This document shows, one piece after another, positions 50,698 through 58,844 of a stretch of DNA of 64,000 nucleotides (position 1 is its first letter; the number at the start of each line of letters is the position of its first letter). The stretch is from the NCBI RefSeq assembly GCF_000444875.1, contig NC_021985.1, forward strand, positions 7,460,170 through 7,524,169, in the 5' to 3' direction. Source of the stretch: Streptomyces collinus Tu 365. GTDB taxonomy: Bacteria > Actinomycetota > Actinomycetes > Streptomycetales > Streptomycetaceae. The translations under genes and the position numbers were made by a program. The notes under the pieces were generated by a model. The model did not search any database. It saw only the letters and a list, made by a program, of their open reading frames with translations, and had not been told where the DNA came from.

Positions 50698-51801
50698 GTG
50701 AGCGGGACACCTTCGGAACGGAACACGGCCGCACGGACGGCCGACGACAGGACCTCCGCGCGGAGCACGGACGAGCGCGCGGCACCAGCGGACCCCAGCA
50801 CGGGGAAGGACTCCGGTAGGGACGCCTCGTCCCCGCCCCGGGGCGGGGAGGCGAAAGGCGACCGGCACACGAAGATCACCGTGCTGGTGGCCCTGGGCGC
50901 CAATCTGGTGATCGCCGTCGCCAAGGCGGTCGGCGGGGTGCTCGCCGGCTCGCCCGCGCTGCTGTCGGAGGCGGCGCACTCGGTCGCCGACAGCCTCAAC
51001 GAGGTCTTCCTGCTGGCCGCGCTGCACCGCAGCAACCGGCCGGCCGACCGCCGGCACCCCTTCGGCTACGGCAAGGAGCGGTTCTTCTGGTCCCTGCTCG
51101 CGGCCGTCGGGATTTTCGTCATGGGCGGCTGCTTCTCCTTCTTCCAGGGCGTCGAGGCGCTGCGCAACGGCGCCGAGGAGAAGTTCAGCGGCTATGTGGC
51201 GGGCCTGATCGTGCTGGGGGTGGCGCTGCTGGCCGAGGGACTGTCCCTGGCCCGTGCGCTGCACCAGGTGCACCGGCAGGGCGGCGCCAAGAACGGTCTG
51301 CGTGACCCGGCGCTGCGCACGGTGGTCGCCGAGGACGGCACGGCGGTGATCGGCGTGATCCTCGCCATCATCGGCATGGCCCTGCACATGGTGACCGGTC
51401 AGGTCGTGTGGGAGGCCTCCGCCTCGCTGGCGATCGGCGTACTGCTGGTGTACGTCGCCTACCGGCTCGGCCGTGACGCCCGCGACCAGCTCATCGGCGA
51501 GGCCGCCGAGCCGGAACTGAGCGGGCGGATCCGGTCCCTGCTGGAGGCCCAGCCGGAAATCGACAGCGTGGAGGCGCTGTTCACGATGAAGATGGGCCTC
51601 GACTCCATGCTGGTGGCCGCCCGCATCGACCTCGTGCCGGGCCTCGACAGCGAGCGGGTCGAGGAAATCTCGATGCGCATCAAGCGGTCCATCGCCCGTA
51701 CCGTCCCCGCCGCCGACCAGATCTTCCTCGACGTGACCGACGGGCCGGCGGAGGAGGCACGACAGAGCCCCGCCGCGACGGGGGAGCGCGGCGGGGCCTG
51801 A
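50698..51801 (+). CDS. Cation diffusion facilitator (CDF) transporter
   Basis: A 367-residue membrane exporter. A polar 65-residue N-terminus rich in Arg, Ser and Asp precedes six helices. Transport-site motifs are AGSPALLSEAAHSVADSLNEVF (HxxxD) and VVAEDGTAVIGVILAI, with RRHPFGYGKERFFW between. The soluble C-terminal domain is about 285-350. It likely exports Zn, Mn or Fe ions. The GTG at 50698 is the most plausible start but lacks a strong ribosome site; a GTG at 50665 is the alternative. Confidence 0.87.
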   Translation: MSGTPSERNTAARTADDRTSARSTDERAAPADPSTGKDSGRDASSPPRGGEAKGDRHTKITVLVALGANLVIAVAKAVGGVLAGSPALLSEAAHSVADSLNEVFLLAALHRSNRPADRRHPFGYGKERFFWSLLAAVGIFVMGGCFSFFQGVEALRNGAEEKFSGYVAGLIVLGVALLAEGLSLARALHQVHRQGGAKNGLRDPALRTVVAEDGTAVIGVILAIIGMALHMVTGQVVWEASASLAIGVLLVYVAYRLGRDARDQLIGEAAEPELSGRIRSLLEAQPEIDSVEALFTMKMGLDSMLVAARIDLVPGLDSERVEEISMRIKRSIARTVPAADQIFLDVTDGPAEEARQSPAATGERGGA

Positions 51802-51808
51802 CGAGCGG

Positions 51809-51877
51809 GTGCCCGTACGGAATCGCGTTCATGCCGGGCGGGCACAGATATTTCTGAAAGGAGCCGTCGCCCGGCTC
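51809..51877. terminator. Two hairpins between convergent CDF and nitroreductase genes
   Basis: GTGCCCG (51809-51815) pairs with CGGGCAC (51839-51845), and GAGCCG (51861-51866) pairs with CGGCTC (51872-51877). Both lie in the spacer between convergent stops (51801 and 51929). No T-run follows, as is common in Streptomyces terminators. Confidence 0.45.
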
Positions 51878-51928
51878 GAATCCGCTCCCGCGCCGGGCTT
51901 CGTGTCAGGTCCCGGACCGGGTCCCGTG

Positions 51929-52378
51929 TCAGTCCTCGTCGACGGGCTCCAGGACGAACAGCGGGATCACCCGGGAGGTCTTCGCCTGGTAGTCGGCGTA
52001 CGGCGGGAACGCGGCCACGGCACGCTCCCACCACTCCGCCTTCTCCTCGCCGGTGACCTCACGGGCCCTCATGTCCCGCTTCCGGGCGCCGTCCTGGAGC
52101 TCCACCCGCGGGTCGGCCTTCACGTTGAAGTACCAGACCGGGTGCTTCGGGGCACCGCCGATCGAGGCGACCGCGGCGTACCTCCCCTCGTGCTCCACCC
52201 GCATCAGCGGCGTCTTGCGGATCTTCCCGCTGCGCGCGCCCCGGGTGGTCAGGACGATGACCGGCAGTCCGGTGTCCCGCAGCGTCGTGCCCTTCGTCCC
52301 GCCGGAGCTCTCGTACAGCTCCACCTGCTCGCGCACCCACTGCGTCGGGCTCGGCTCGTACTCGCCCTCAAGTGGCAT
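51929..52378 (-). CDS. DDN-like nitroreductase / F420-dependent quinone reductase
   Basis: A 149-residue protein of the DUF385/DDN family: QVELYESSGGTKGTTLRDTGLPVIVLTTRGARSGK followed by MRVEHEGRYAAVASIGGAPKHPVWYFN. These match the F420-binding fold of deazaflavin-dependent nitroreductase of mycobacteria. It probably reduces quinones or nitro compounds with F420H2. It is a single gene convergent with CDF. Confidence 0.9.
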   Translation of the reverse strand: MPLEGEYEPSPTQWVREQVELYESSGGTKGTTLRDTGLPVIVLTTRGARSGKIRKTPLMRVEHEGRYAAVASIGGAPKHPVWYFNVKADPRVELQDGARKRDMRAREVTGEEKAEWWERAVAAFPPYADYQAKTSRVIPLFVLEPVDED

Positions 52379-52589
52379 GGATTACGTCTCCTTCGTCGGT
52401 CCAGCGACTGACCTGCCGCCCTCTGCAACACCTGTCGCCCGCCGAATCATCCGTACCGCGTGCGGGTTCGCCCGGGCGGGTGATCGCCGCGCGGGTCGGC
52501 GTGGAGCGCGGCGGCCCTCGGGCACAGTGGTTCCCGTGGTGATCACCACCCGTCCGACGCATCCGGCCGAGCAAGGGGGCAGGAACGCA

Positions 52590-53048
52590 GTGTTCCCCAG
52601 TCACACCCTCCCGACCCGTTCCGTCGTGGAGGAACTGCTCCGCAGGATCGGCGAGGGCGACCCCGAGCGGATCGGCGAGCTGTACGCCGAGCACGGCGAG
52701 TGGCGGCTGAGCTGGCCCGAGGACGAGCACGGCCGCCCCGACACCCCCTGGATCCGGCACCGCAGCACGCGTGCCGACGCCGTCGCCCACTACCGCGAGC
52801 TGGCCGCCCACCACGTCCCGGAGAAGGCGGACACCCGGGTCGAGCGCATCCTGGTCGACGGCGACGACGCGGTGGTGGTCGGCGTCATCCACCAGACGGC
52901 CGAACCGACCGGCCGCTCCTACACCGCCCGCTTCGCCCTCCACCTCACCGTCCGCGACGGCCAGGTCGTCCGTCACCACGTCTACGAGGACAGCCTCGCG
53001 GTCGCCCGCGCCTTCGCCCCGGCGGCGGGGGCACGACGCTCGCCCTGA
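52590..53048 (+). CDS. SnoaL/NTF2-like protein
   Basis: A 152-residue cystatin-like fold protein: VVEELLRRIGEGDPERIGELYAEHGEWRL, VVVGVIHQTAEPTGRSYTARFALHLTVRDG and HHVYEDSLAVARAF. This is the layout of SnoaL-type polyketide cyclases and ketosteroid-isomerase-like proteins. No polyketide gene is nearby, so the role is unknown. The GTG at 52590 follows AGGA. The spacer after it (53049-53305) holds no gene. Confidence 0.85.
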   Translation: MFPSHTLPTRSVVEELLRRIGEGDPERIGELYAEHGEWRLSWPEDEHGRPDTPWIRHRSTRADAVAHYRELAAHHVPEKADTRVERILVDGDDAVVVGVIHQTAEPTGRSYTARFALHLTVRDGQVVRHHVYEDSLAVARAFAPAAGARRSP

Positions 53049-53305
53049 GCGGGCGGGCCGGCCGGGACACGACGGCGGCCGTGCGCCCCGAGGGCCGCGC
53101 CGACGGAGACCGAGGTGCGCGGGGAGTGAGCCGGCGGTGGCCGAGTGCCCCGGGTGACGGGTAGCGGGGCGCCCGCGCGGCCCTACGGCCCGGAGGGCGG
53201 TCGGCGTCGCCGGCCATCGGGTGCCCCGAGACCTCGGAGGGCCGGGGCGCGGCGCTCGTCCTGCCCAGGAAGGGGCGGCCGTCCCCTGCCCAACCCCCGG
53301 AGGGC

Positions 53306-53938
53306 TCAGCCCGGGGTCATGGTCATCCGGGCCGCCAGCAGCAGGATCACGCCGCTGGACAGCAGGGTCGTCGTCAGGCGTCCGCGGCGGCCGGTGAGAA
53401 CGCGGCCGAGGAGGGCGCCGCCGCCCGCCAGGAGGAGCTGCCAGCTCGCCGAGGCGGCGAAGGCCGCGAGGACGAACACGGCGCGCTCCGGTGGCCGTAC
53501 CGCGTCCGCGGTACTGGTGCCGAGCACCAGCGCGGCGAAGTAGACCACCGTGACCGGGTTGAGCAGGGTGATCCCGAGAAGGCCGAGATAGGCCCGGGCA
53601 GCGCCCGGAACCGGCCGTTCGGGGCGGGTGGCGAGCCGGGCGGCCCGGTACTGGCGCAGGGCGGCCGCCGCGCCCCACACCGCGAGCACGCACAGGACCA
53701 GGGCGGAAGCCCAGCGCAGCGGACCCAGCACCGGCCGCAGCGCCGCGGCGAGGGCGGAGCCGCCGGCCGCGGCGAGCAGGGCGTAGACGCCGTCGGCCGT
53801 CGCGACGCCGAGGGCGGCGCAGGCGCCGGTGCGCAGCGAGGTACGGGCGGTGAGGGAGACCAGATAGGTCCCGACCGCGCCGACCGGCACGGCGATGCCG
53901 TAGCCGGCGAGCAGCCCCGCCAGGAGCGCGGCCGTCAC
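53306..53938 (-). CDS. LysE-family exporter
   Basis: A 210-residue membrane protein with six hydrophobic segments, fitting the LysE/RhtB family: AGYGIAVPVGAVGTYLVSLTAR, ARTSLRTGACAALGVATADGVYALLAA, and YLGLLGITLLNPVTVVYFAALVLG (LNP motif). Family members export amino acids or small amines. The GTG at 53938 gives family-typical length; the frame extends upstream to 54067 without conserved sequence. Confidence 0.87.
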   Translation of the reverse strand: MTAALLAGLLAGYGIAVPVGAVGTYLVSLTARTSLRTGACAALGVATADGVYALLAAAGGSALAAALRPVLGPLRWASALVLCVLAVWGAAAALRQYRAARLATRPERPVPGAARAYLGLLGITLLNPVTVVYFAALVLGTSTADAVRPPERAVFVLAAFAASASWQLLLAGGGALLGRVLTGRRGRLTTTLLSSGVILLLAARMTMTPG

Positions 53939-54231
53939 CGGCGTGCGGCGTCGGGCCTCCAGGGACGGCCGGGCTGCTGCCGGACCGGCTCCGGAAGGAC
54001 GGCGGTGGCGGTCGGCGGCAGAATGGAGTGCGTAGGAGACATGGCCAGATCCTGGGGCGGCCGCCACCTCGGCGGCAAGCGAATTTCGGCGCGTTCCCGC
54101 CCCCGCCGACCACCCCGTCCGGCCAGATCACGCCGATCACCGATGTGGCCGAACTTGCCGTCGTGCCATAGGTGCCTCGGGCATCTAATGAAGATCGGCA
54201 CGACGCACCTCTTCGTCTGCGAGGTCTTTCG
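53939..54231. other. Spacer between LysE and P450 genes
   Basis: This 293-base divergent spacer shows no credible gene. The part from 54130 to 54231 is less GC-rich than its neighbours and probably contains the promoter of the P450-ferredoxin operon, but I could not fix -35 and -10 boxes with confidence. Confidence 0.4.
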
Positions 54232-55461
54232 ATGACGGAACTGACGGACATCACCGGCCAGGCGACCCCGGCCGAACCCGTCGCCTTTCCCCAGGACCGC
54301 ACCTGCCCCTACCACCCGCCCACGGCGTACGACCCGCTGCGCGACGGACGGGCCCTCGCCCGCGCCACCCTCTTCGACGGCCGCCAGGTCTGGATGGTGA
54401 CCGGCCACGCCACCGCACGCGCGCTGCTCGCCGACCCCCGTCTGTCCACCGACCGCACCCGCCCCGGCTTCCCCGCCCCCACCGAGCGCTTCGCCGCCGT
54501 CCGGGACCGCCGGGTCGCCCTGCTCGGCCTCGACGACCCCGAGCACCGCACCCAGCGGCGGATGATGGTGCCGTCGTTCACCCTGAAACGCGCGACCGAA
54601 CTGCGGCCGGCCATCCAGCGGATCGTCGACGACCTGCTCGACGCGATGATCGAACAGGGCCCGCCGGCCGAACTCGTCTCGGCCTTCGCCCTGCCGGTGC
54701 CGTCCACGGTCATCTGCGACCTGCTCGGGGTGCCGTACGCCGACCACGAGTTCTTCGAGGAGCGGTCCCGCAGGCTGCTGCGCGGCCCCACGGCCGACGA
54801 CATCCAGCGGGCACGCGCAGAGCTCGAGGGCTACCTCGGCGACCTGATCGACCGCAAGGCCCGGCAGCGCGAACCCGGTGACGGCGTGCTGGACGACCTC
54901 GTCCACCAGCGGCTGCGCACGGGCGAGCTGGACCGGACGGATCTCGTCTCCCTGGCCGTCATCCTGCTGGTCGCCGGACACGAGACGACCGCCAACATGA
55001 TCTCCCTGGGCACCTACACGCTGCTGCGCCACCCCGACCGCCTCGCCGAGCTGCGCGCGGACCCGGCGCTGCTGCCCGCCGCCGTCGAGGAACTCATGCG
55101 GATGCTGTCCATCGCGGACGGCCTGCTGCGCGTGGCCCTGGAGGACATCGAGGTCGCGGGCACCACCATCCGCGCCGGGGAGGGCGTGCTCTTCTCCACC
55201 TCGGTCATCAACCGCGACACGTCCCAGTACGAGGACCCCGACACGCTGGACTTCCACCGCTCCACCCGCCACCACGTGGCCTTCGGCTTCGGCATCCACC
55301 AGTGCCTCGGCCAGAACCTGGCGCGCGCGGAACTGGAGATCGCCCTCGGCACCCTCCTGCGGCGGCTGCCCGGCCTGCGGCTGGCCGCACCCGCCGACGA
55401 GATCCCCTTCAAACCCGGCGACACGATCCAGGGGATGCTGGAACTCCCCGTGACCTGGTAA
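54232..55461 (+). CDS. Cytochrome P450 (CYP105-like)
   Basis: A 409-residue bacterial class I P450. It has an N-terminal FPQDRTCPYHPPTAYDPLRD, the I-helix AGHETTANMISLGTY (about 246), VEELMRMLSIADGLLRVALEDIE and the heme loop FGFGIHQCLGQNLARAELE (Cys about 356). The layout and sequence resemble the CYP105 family of Streptomyces, which oxidises xenobiotics and antibiotics. A [3Fe-4S] ferredoxin gene follows after 12 bases, giving a ready redox partner. The ATG at 54232 has little Shine-Dalgarno signal. Confidence 0.92.
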   Translation: MTELTDITGQATPAEPVAFPQDRTCPYHPPTAYDPLRDGRALARATLFDGRQVWMVTGHATARALLADPRLSTDRTRPGFPAPTERFAAVRDRRVALLGLDDPEHRTQRRMMVPSFTLKRATELRPAIQRIVDDLLDAMIEQGPPAELVSAFALPVPSTVICDLLGVPYADHEFFEERSRRLLRGPTADDIQRARAELEGYLGDLIDRKARQREPGDGVLDDLVHQRLRTGELDRTDLVSLAVILLVAGHETTANMISLGTYTLLRHPDRLAELRADPALLPAAVEELMRMLSIADGLLRVALEDIEVAGTTIRAGEGVLFSTSVINRDTSQYEDPDTLDFHRSTRHHVAFGFGIHQCLGQNLARAELEIALGTLLRRLPGLRLAAPADEIPFKPGDTIQGMLELPVTW

Positions 55462-55473
55462 GAGGCTCAGGCC

Positions 55474-55683
55474 ATGCACATCGACATCGACATCGACAAG
55501 GACGTCTGCATCGGGGCGGGCCAGTGCGCCCTGGCGGCGCCGCGCGTGTTCACGCAGGACGACGACGGCTACAGCATGCTCGTGCCCGGCCACGAGGACG
55601 GCTCGGGCGACCCGATGGTCCGCGAGGCGGCCCGCGCCTGCCCCGTCGGGGCGATCACCGTCTCGGAGACGGCGTCCGGCTGA
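55474..55683 (+). CDS. [3Fe-4S] ferredoxin partner of the P450
   Basis: A 69-residue ferredoxin. Cys 12, Cys 18 and Cys 56 (VCIGAGQC and ARACPVGAI) give the CX5C...CP pattern of single [3Fe-4S] ferredoxins common next to Streptomyces P450 genes. It should carry electrons from a ferredoxin reductase elsewhere in the genome. The ATG lies 12 bases after the P450 stop. A strong hairpin follows at 55713-55742. Confidence 0.95.
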   Translation: MHIDIDIDKDVCIGAGQCALAAPRVFTQDDDGYSMLVPGHEDGSGDPMVREAARACPVGAITVSETASG

Positions 55684-55712
55684 CCCCGGCCCGGGGAGGC
55701 CACCGGGGCGCG

Positions 55713-55742
55713 GCGGCGCACGGCACGGATCCCGTGCGCCGC
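55713..55742. terminator. Strong hairpin after the ferredoxin gene
   Basis: GCGGCGCACGG (55713-55723) pairs exactly with CCGTGCGCCGC (55732-55742) across an 8-base loop, about 30 bases after the ferredoxin stop. It is the likely end of the P450-ferredoxin transcript. A minus-strand open frame (from 55899) meets it from the other side. Confidence 0.75.
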
Positions 55743-55743
55743 G

Positions 55744-55899
55744 GCCCCCCTTGCGCGGCGCGTAGTCCGGTTCGCGGCCCCACGTGGCGGTGAGGGACTC
55801 GACGAGCCGGGCGCGGCCGGTGACGAAGGTGTCGCGATTGCGCCGTACGGACTCCTCCGTGTGGGCGAGCGACACCTTGTTCCCGCGGCGACGAACCAT
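55744..55899 (-). CDS. Possible small gene or gene fragment without its own stop
   Basis: From the ATG at 55899, about 50 codons have typical Streptomyces third-position GC and read MVRRRGNKVSLAHTEESV, then RDTFVTGRARLVESLTATWG. GGAAGGA lies at a suitable distance upstream. After a run of six C (plus strand, about 55745-55750) the frame passes into the hairpin and runs open for a long way through antisense sequence, so a normal end is missing. I infer a truncated or frameshifted small gene; no family is recognised. The end coordinate marks only where coding character stops. Confidence 0.35.
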
Positions 55900-55936
55900 G
55901 GGAGGGCGGTCCTTCCCGCTTCAGTAGGGTGCCCGG

Positions 55937-56470
55937 ATGAACGCACCGGCCGAGAAGCCCTTCCTGTACGTCGTCGTCTGCGCGGCCGGCATCGCCGCCG
56001 GGGTGGGGGAGCTGATCGCCGCCGCCCAGGAACGCAACTGGGAGGTCGGGGTGATCGCCACCCCGGTCGCCATGGGCGGCTTCTTCGACAGCGCGGCCGT
56101 GGAGGCCCGGACGGGACGCCCGGTGCGGTCCGCGTGGCGCTCGCCGTCCGACCCCCGGCCGTTCCCGGCGCCGGACGCCGTCGTGGTGGCGCCCGCCACC
56201 TTCAACACCGTGAACAAGTGGGCGGCGGGACTCGCCGACACGCTGGCCGTCGGCACGCTGTGCGAGGCCGCCGGTCTCGGCGTGCCGATCGCCGTCCTGC
56301 CCTGCGTGGCCGACGCGCTGGCCGCCCACCCCGCCTACCGGGACAGCCTGGCCCGCCTGCGCGGGATGGGAGTCCGGTTCGGCGAGCCGTACTCCGGGAT
56401 GCCCGACGAGCGGGGGGTGCGGGCCGCGTTCCCCTGGGCCGGCGCGCTGGACCTGCTCCAGACCCGCTGA
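55937..56470 (+). CDS. Flavoprotein (PPC decarboxylase-like fold)
   Basis: A 177-residue protein fitting the flavoprotein family of Dfp/UbiX-like FMN enzymes: YVVVCAAGIAAGVGELIAAAQERNWEVGVIATPVA, PAPDAVVVAPATFNTVNKWAAGLADTLA and GVPIAVLPCVADALAAHPAYRDSL. The conserved AP(A/M)TFNT(I/V)NK motif is visible. It probably binds FMN and decarboxylates or modifies a small substrate. TAGGGT lies six bases before the ATG without a Shine-Dalgarno, suggesting a leaderless mRNA. Confidence 0.88.
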   Translation: MNAPAEKPFLYVVVCAAGIAAGVGELIAAAQERNWEVGVIATPVAMGGFFDSAAVEARTGRPVRSAWRSPSDPRPFPAPDAVVVAPATFNTVNKWAAGLADTLAVGTLCEAAGLGVPIAVLPCVADALAAHPAYRDSLARLRGMGVRFGEPYSGMPDERGVRAAFPWAGALDLLQTR

Positions 56471-56474
56471 GCGC

Positions 56475-57368
56475 TCAGCCGGAGCGCCGGACGTAGCCGG
56501 GGCTGCCGGGCGTGGAGACCTCCACGTCCCGGCGGACGACGCTCAGCCGGTCGCCCCAGCGGGCCAGCGCCTTGCGCAGCCCGCCGTCGGTGTACTCGAT
56601 GTCCACCACCCGGTCGTCGAACGCCTTCGCGTACACCTCGCACTCGTCGTACTGCCCGCACTCCTCCGCCACGGCGAAGTCCAGCCCGACGTCCCGCCGC
56701 CGCCCCGCGAGTTCGGAGGTGTTCTTCTGCCCGACGGCCAGGTGCCGGGCGTGCGCGTGCCGGACGAGCAGGCGCATGAACGCGGTCGCGTCGGCGGCCG
56801 TGAGCAGATGGCGGGAGCGGGTGTAGCTGTCGTAGTTGTCCGGCTCGACGGCGTCGTAGCCCTTCTCCGCGCAGCCGTCGATCCACCTGCCGACCCGTTC
56901 GGCCACCCGCTCGCGCCGCTCGGGGGTGCGCAGGTCGAGCAGGGGCTCGTCCCAGTCCTCGTCGACGACCTCCTTGCCGTGCGCGTCGCGCAGCAGCAGG
57001 TCGGCGGGCCAGGCGGAGCGCTCCTGCGGCTGGGCCTGGAAGGCGTTGACGTAGCAGATGTTGTACAGGCCGGGCGCCGGGGCGGCGGCGCGGTCACGAC
57101 TGACGATGCGGACCCCGGCGGGCGGGGGGTAGGCGCCGCCGATCTGGTAGTCGAAGCCGGCGTGGCGCGGCGGCAGCCGTACGGCGGTGGCCCTCGCGGG
57201 CTCCTTCGCGGACGTCCCGCCGGAGCCGCCCGCCCGGCAGCCGGCCAGCGCGGTCACGGTGAGCGCCAGCGCGAGCAGCCCGGCGCCGGCCCTCCCGGCA
57301 CGGGCACCCCCTGCCCGGGCACCTTCGACCTGCGCGCCCCCGGGTGCGCGGCTTCCCTGCCTGGCCAC
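56475..57368 (-). CDS. GH114-like secreted lipoprotein (endo-alpha-1,4-polygalactosaminidase family)
   Basis: A 297-residue protein. The N-terminal signal ends in lipobox LAGC (Cys about 44). The mature part is a TIM-barrel of the GH114 family: AGFDYQIGGAYPPPAGV, GLYNICYVNAFQAQPQER, CAEKGYDAVEPDNYDSYTRS (catalytic acidic residues in EPDNYD) and HLAVGQKNTSELAGRRR. By family it would cut galactosaminogalactan-like polymers at the cell surface. The GTG at 57368 fits a GGAG site; a start at 57410 adds 14 residues. Confidence 0.85.
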   Translation of the reverse strand: MARQGSRAPGGAQVEGARAGGARAGRAGAGLLALALTVTALAGCRAGGSGGTSAKEPARATAVRLPPRHAGFDYQIGGAYPPPAGVRIVSRDRAAAPAPGLYNICYVNAFQAQPQERSAWPADLLLRDAHGKEVVDEDWDEPLLDLRTPERRERVAERVGRWIDGCAEKGYDAVEPDNYDSYTRSRHLLTAADATAFMRLLVRHAHARHLAVGQKNTSELAGRRRDVGLDFAVAEECGQYDECEVYAKAFDDRVVDIEYTDGGLRKALARWGDRLSVVRRDVEVSTPGSPGYVRRSG

Positions 57369-57514
57369 GTCCGCTCCGCTCCGTCCTGCCCCCGCCGGGC
57401 GGCGCGGCACGTCCCACGATCCAATCGGCCGCGCCCGGTCACGGTCAAATCGGCGCGGGGGCGCTCACGTACGCTCCTGAGTGACCATCGCCCCTGAAGG
57501 CAGGAGCAGCAACG

Positions 57515-58483
57515 ATGCAGTACGTGAAGCTCGGTTCGACCGGTCTGGACGTCTCGCGGATCTGTCTGGGCTGCATGACCTACGGACTGCCCGACCGCGG
57601 CACGCACGCGTGGACGCTCGACGAGGAGGCGTCTCGTCCGCTCGTCCGGCAGGCGCTGGAGGCGGGCATCAACTTCTTCGACACGGCCAATGTGTACTCC
57701 GACGGCACCAGCGAGGAGATCGTCGGCAAGGCGTTGCGCGACTTCGCGAACCGCGACGAGATCGTGCTGGCCACCAAGGTGCACGGCCGGATGCGCCCGG
57801 GTCCCAACGGCGGCGGCCTGTCCCGCAAGGCGATCATGACCGAGATCGACCACAGCCTGCGCCGCCTCGGCACCGACTACGTCGACCTCTACCAGATCCA
57901 CCGCTACGACCACGCGACCCCCGTCGAGGAGACGATGGAGGCGCTGCACGACCTGGTCCGGGCGGGCAAGGTGCGTTACATCGGGGCGAGTTCGATGTAC
58001 GCGTGGGAGTTCTCCAAGGCGCAGTACACCGCCGACCTGAACGGCTGGACGCGGTTCGTGTCCATGCAGAACCACTACAACCTGCTCTACCGCGAGGAGG
58101 AGCGGGAGATGCTGCCGCTCTGCGCGGACCAGGGCGTCGGCACCCTGCCGTGGAGCCCGCTGGCCCGGGGCCGGCTCACCCGTGAGTGGGGCACGGTGAC
58201 CGAGCGCAGCGCGGGCGACGCCTTCGGCGGCCGCCTCTACCTGGACAGCGACCGCTCGATCGTCGAGGCCGTCACCCGGATCGCCGCGGACCGCGGTGTC
58301 CCGCGCGCCCAGGTGGCCCTGGCGTGGCTGCTGCACCAGGACACGGTGGCCGCGCCGATCGTCGGCGCGGCCCGGCCGGGGCACATCGAGGACGCGGTCG
58401 CCGCCGTGGACCTGGAACTGAGCGACAAGGAGCGCGAGGAGCTGGAGCAGCACTACACCCCGCGTGCGGTCAGCGGCCACTGA
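57515..58483 (+). CDS. Aldo/keto reductase
   Basis: A 322-residue AKR. The catalytic tetrad is visible: Asp in FFDTANVYSDG, Tyr in the same motif, Lys in VLATKVHGRM and His in DLYQIHRYDHATP. C-terminal cofactor residues are in PIVGAARPGHIEDAV. It resembles the YajO/YdhF-like group that reduces aldehydes or methylglyoxal with NADPH. The ATG follows GGAGC. It is a single gene followed by a 360-base gap. Confidence 0.92.
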   Translation: MQYVKLGSTGLDVSRICLGCMTYGLPDRGTHAWTLDEEASRPLVRQALEAGINFFDTANVYSDGTSEEIVGKALRDFANRDEIVLATKVHGRMRPGPNGGGLSRKAIMTEIDHSLRRLGTDYVDLYQIHRYDHATPVEETMEALHDLVRAGKVRYIGASSMYAWEFSKAQYTADLNGWTRFVSMQNHYNLLYREEEREMLPLCADQGVGTLPWSPLARGRLTREWGTVTERSAGDAFGGRLYLDSDRSIVEAVTRIAADRGVPRAQVALAWLLHQDTVAAPIVGAARPGHIEDAVAAVDLELSDKEREELEQHYTPRAVSGH

Positions 58484-58844
58484 CGGCCCGGCGGTTCCGT
58501 GCGGTGCGACGCCGCGCCGCACGGACCGGCGCCCACGGTTTGAAATCCACGGCCTTTTCCGGGCCAAAGCCTTTCATTGACAGAATGTCAAACGGCCGGT
58601 TCCGTGAAGTCAAAGTCCCAGGGCGAGAGATCTCTTGTTCCGTGGCGCCGTGCTGTGCAAAAGTGTGCGCTGTCGGCGTGCAGACAATTACATTTTCCGC
58701 TGCATGCACCAGGCCGCTCCCGTACGCCCCTCACGCTTCAAAAGAGCTGCCCAGGCGGACGTCCGGGATGCCGGGGACATCCACGCCCCCTTGGCCGGGC
58801 TTGGTCTGGACTTATTTCCGTGTCGCGCCCGGAGGAATGCAGCC
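58484..58844. other. Low-GC gap with TTGACA/TGTCAA palindrome
   Basis: The stretch 58540-58760 is clearly less GC-rich than its surroundings. The perfect palindrome TTGACA-GAA-TGTCAA lies at 58577-58591. No open frame here has Streptomyces-like third-position GC. I infer a long regulatory region for the downstream sigma/lectin gene, or a short insert of foreign DNA. Confidence 0.5.

Noticed and set aside
58577..58591. TTGACA within the palindrome TTGACA-GAA-TGTCAA as a promoter -35 box
   Set aside because: Neither strand shows a TANNNT box at 16-19 bases, so a promoter cannot be supported; kept only as a palindrome.
58470..58709. Minus-strand frame of 79 codons in the low-GC gap
   Set aside because: Codon use is unlike the surrounding genes, there is no ribosome site, and no similarity is recognised.
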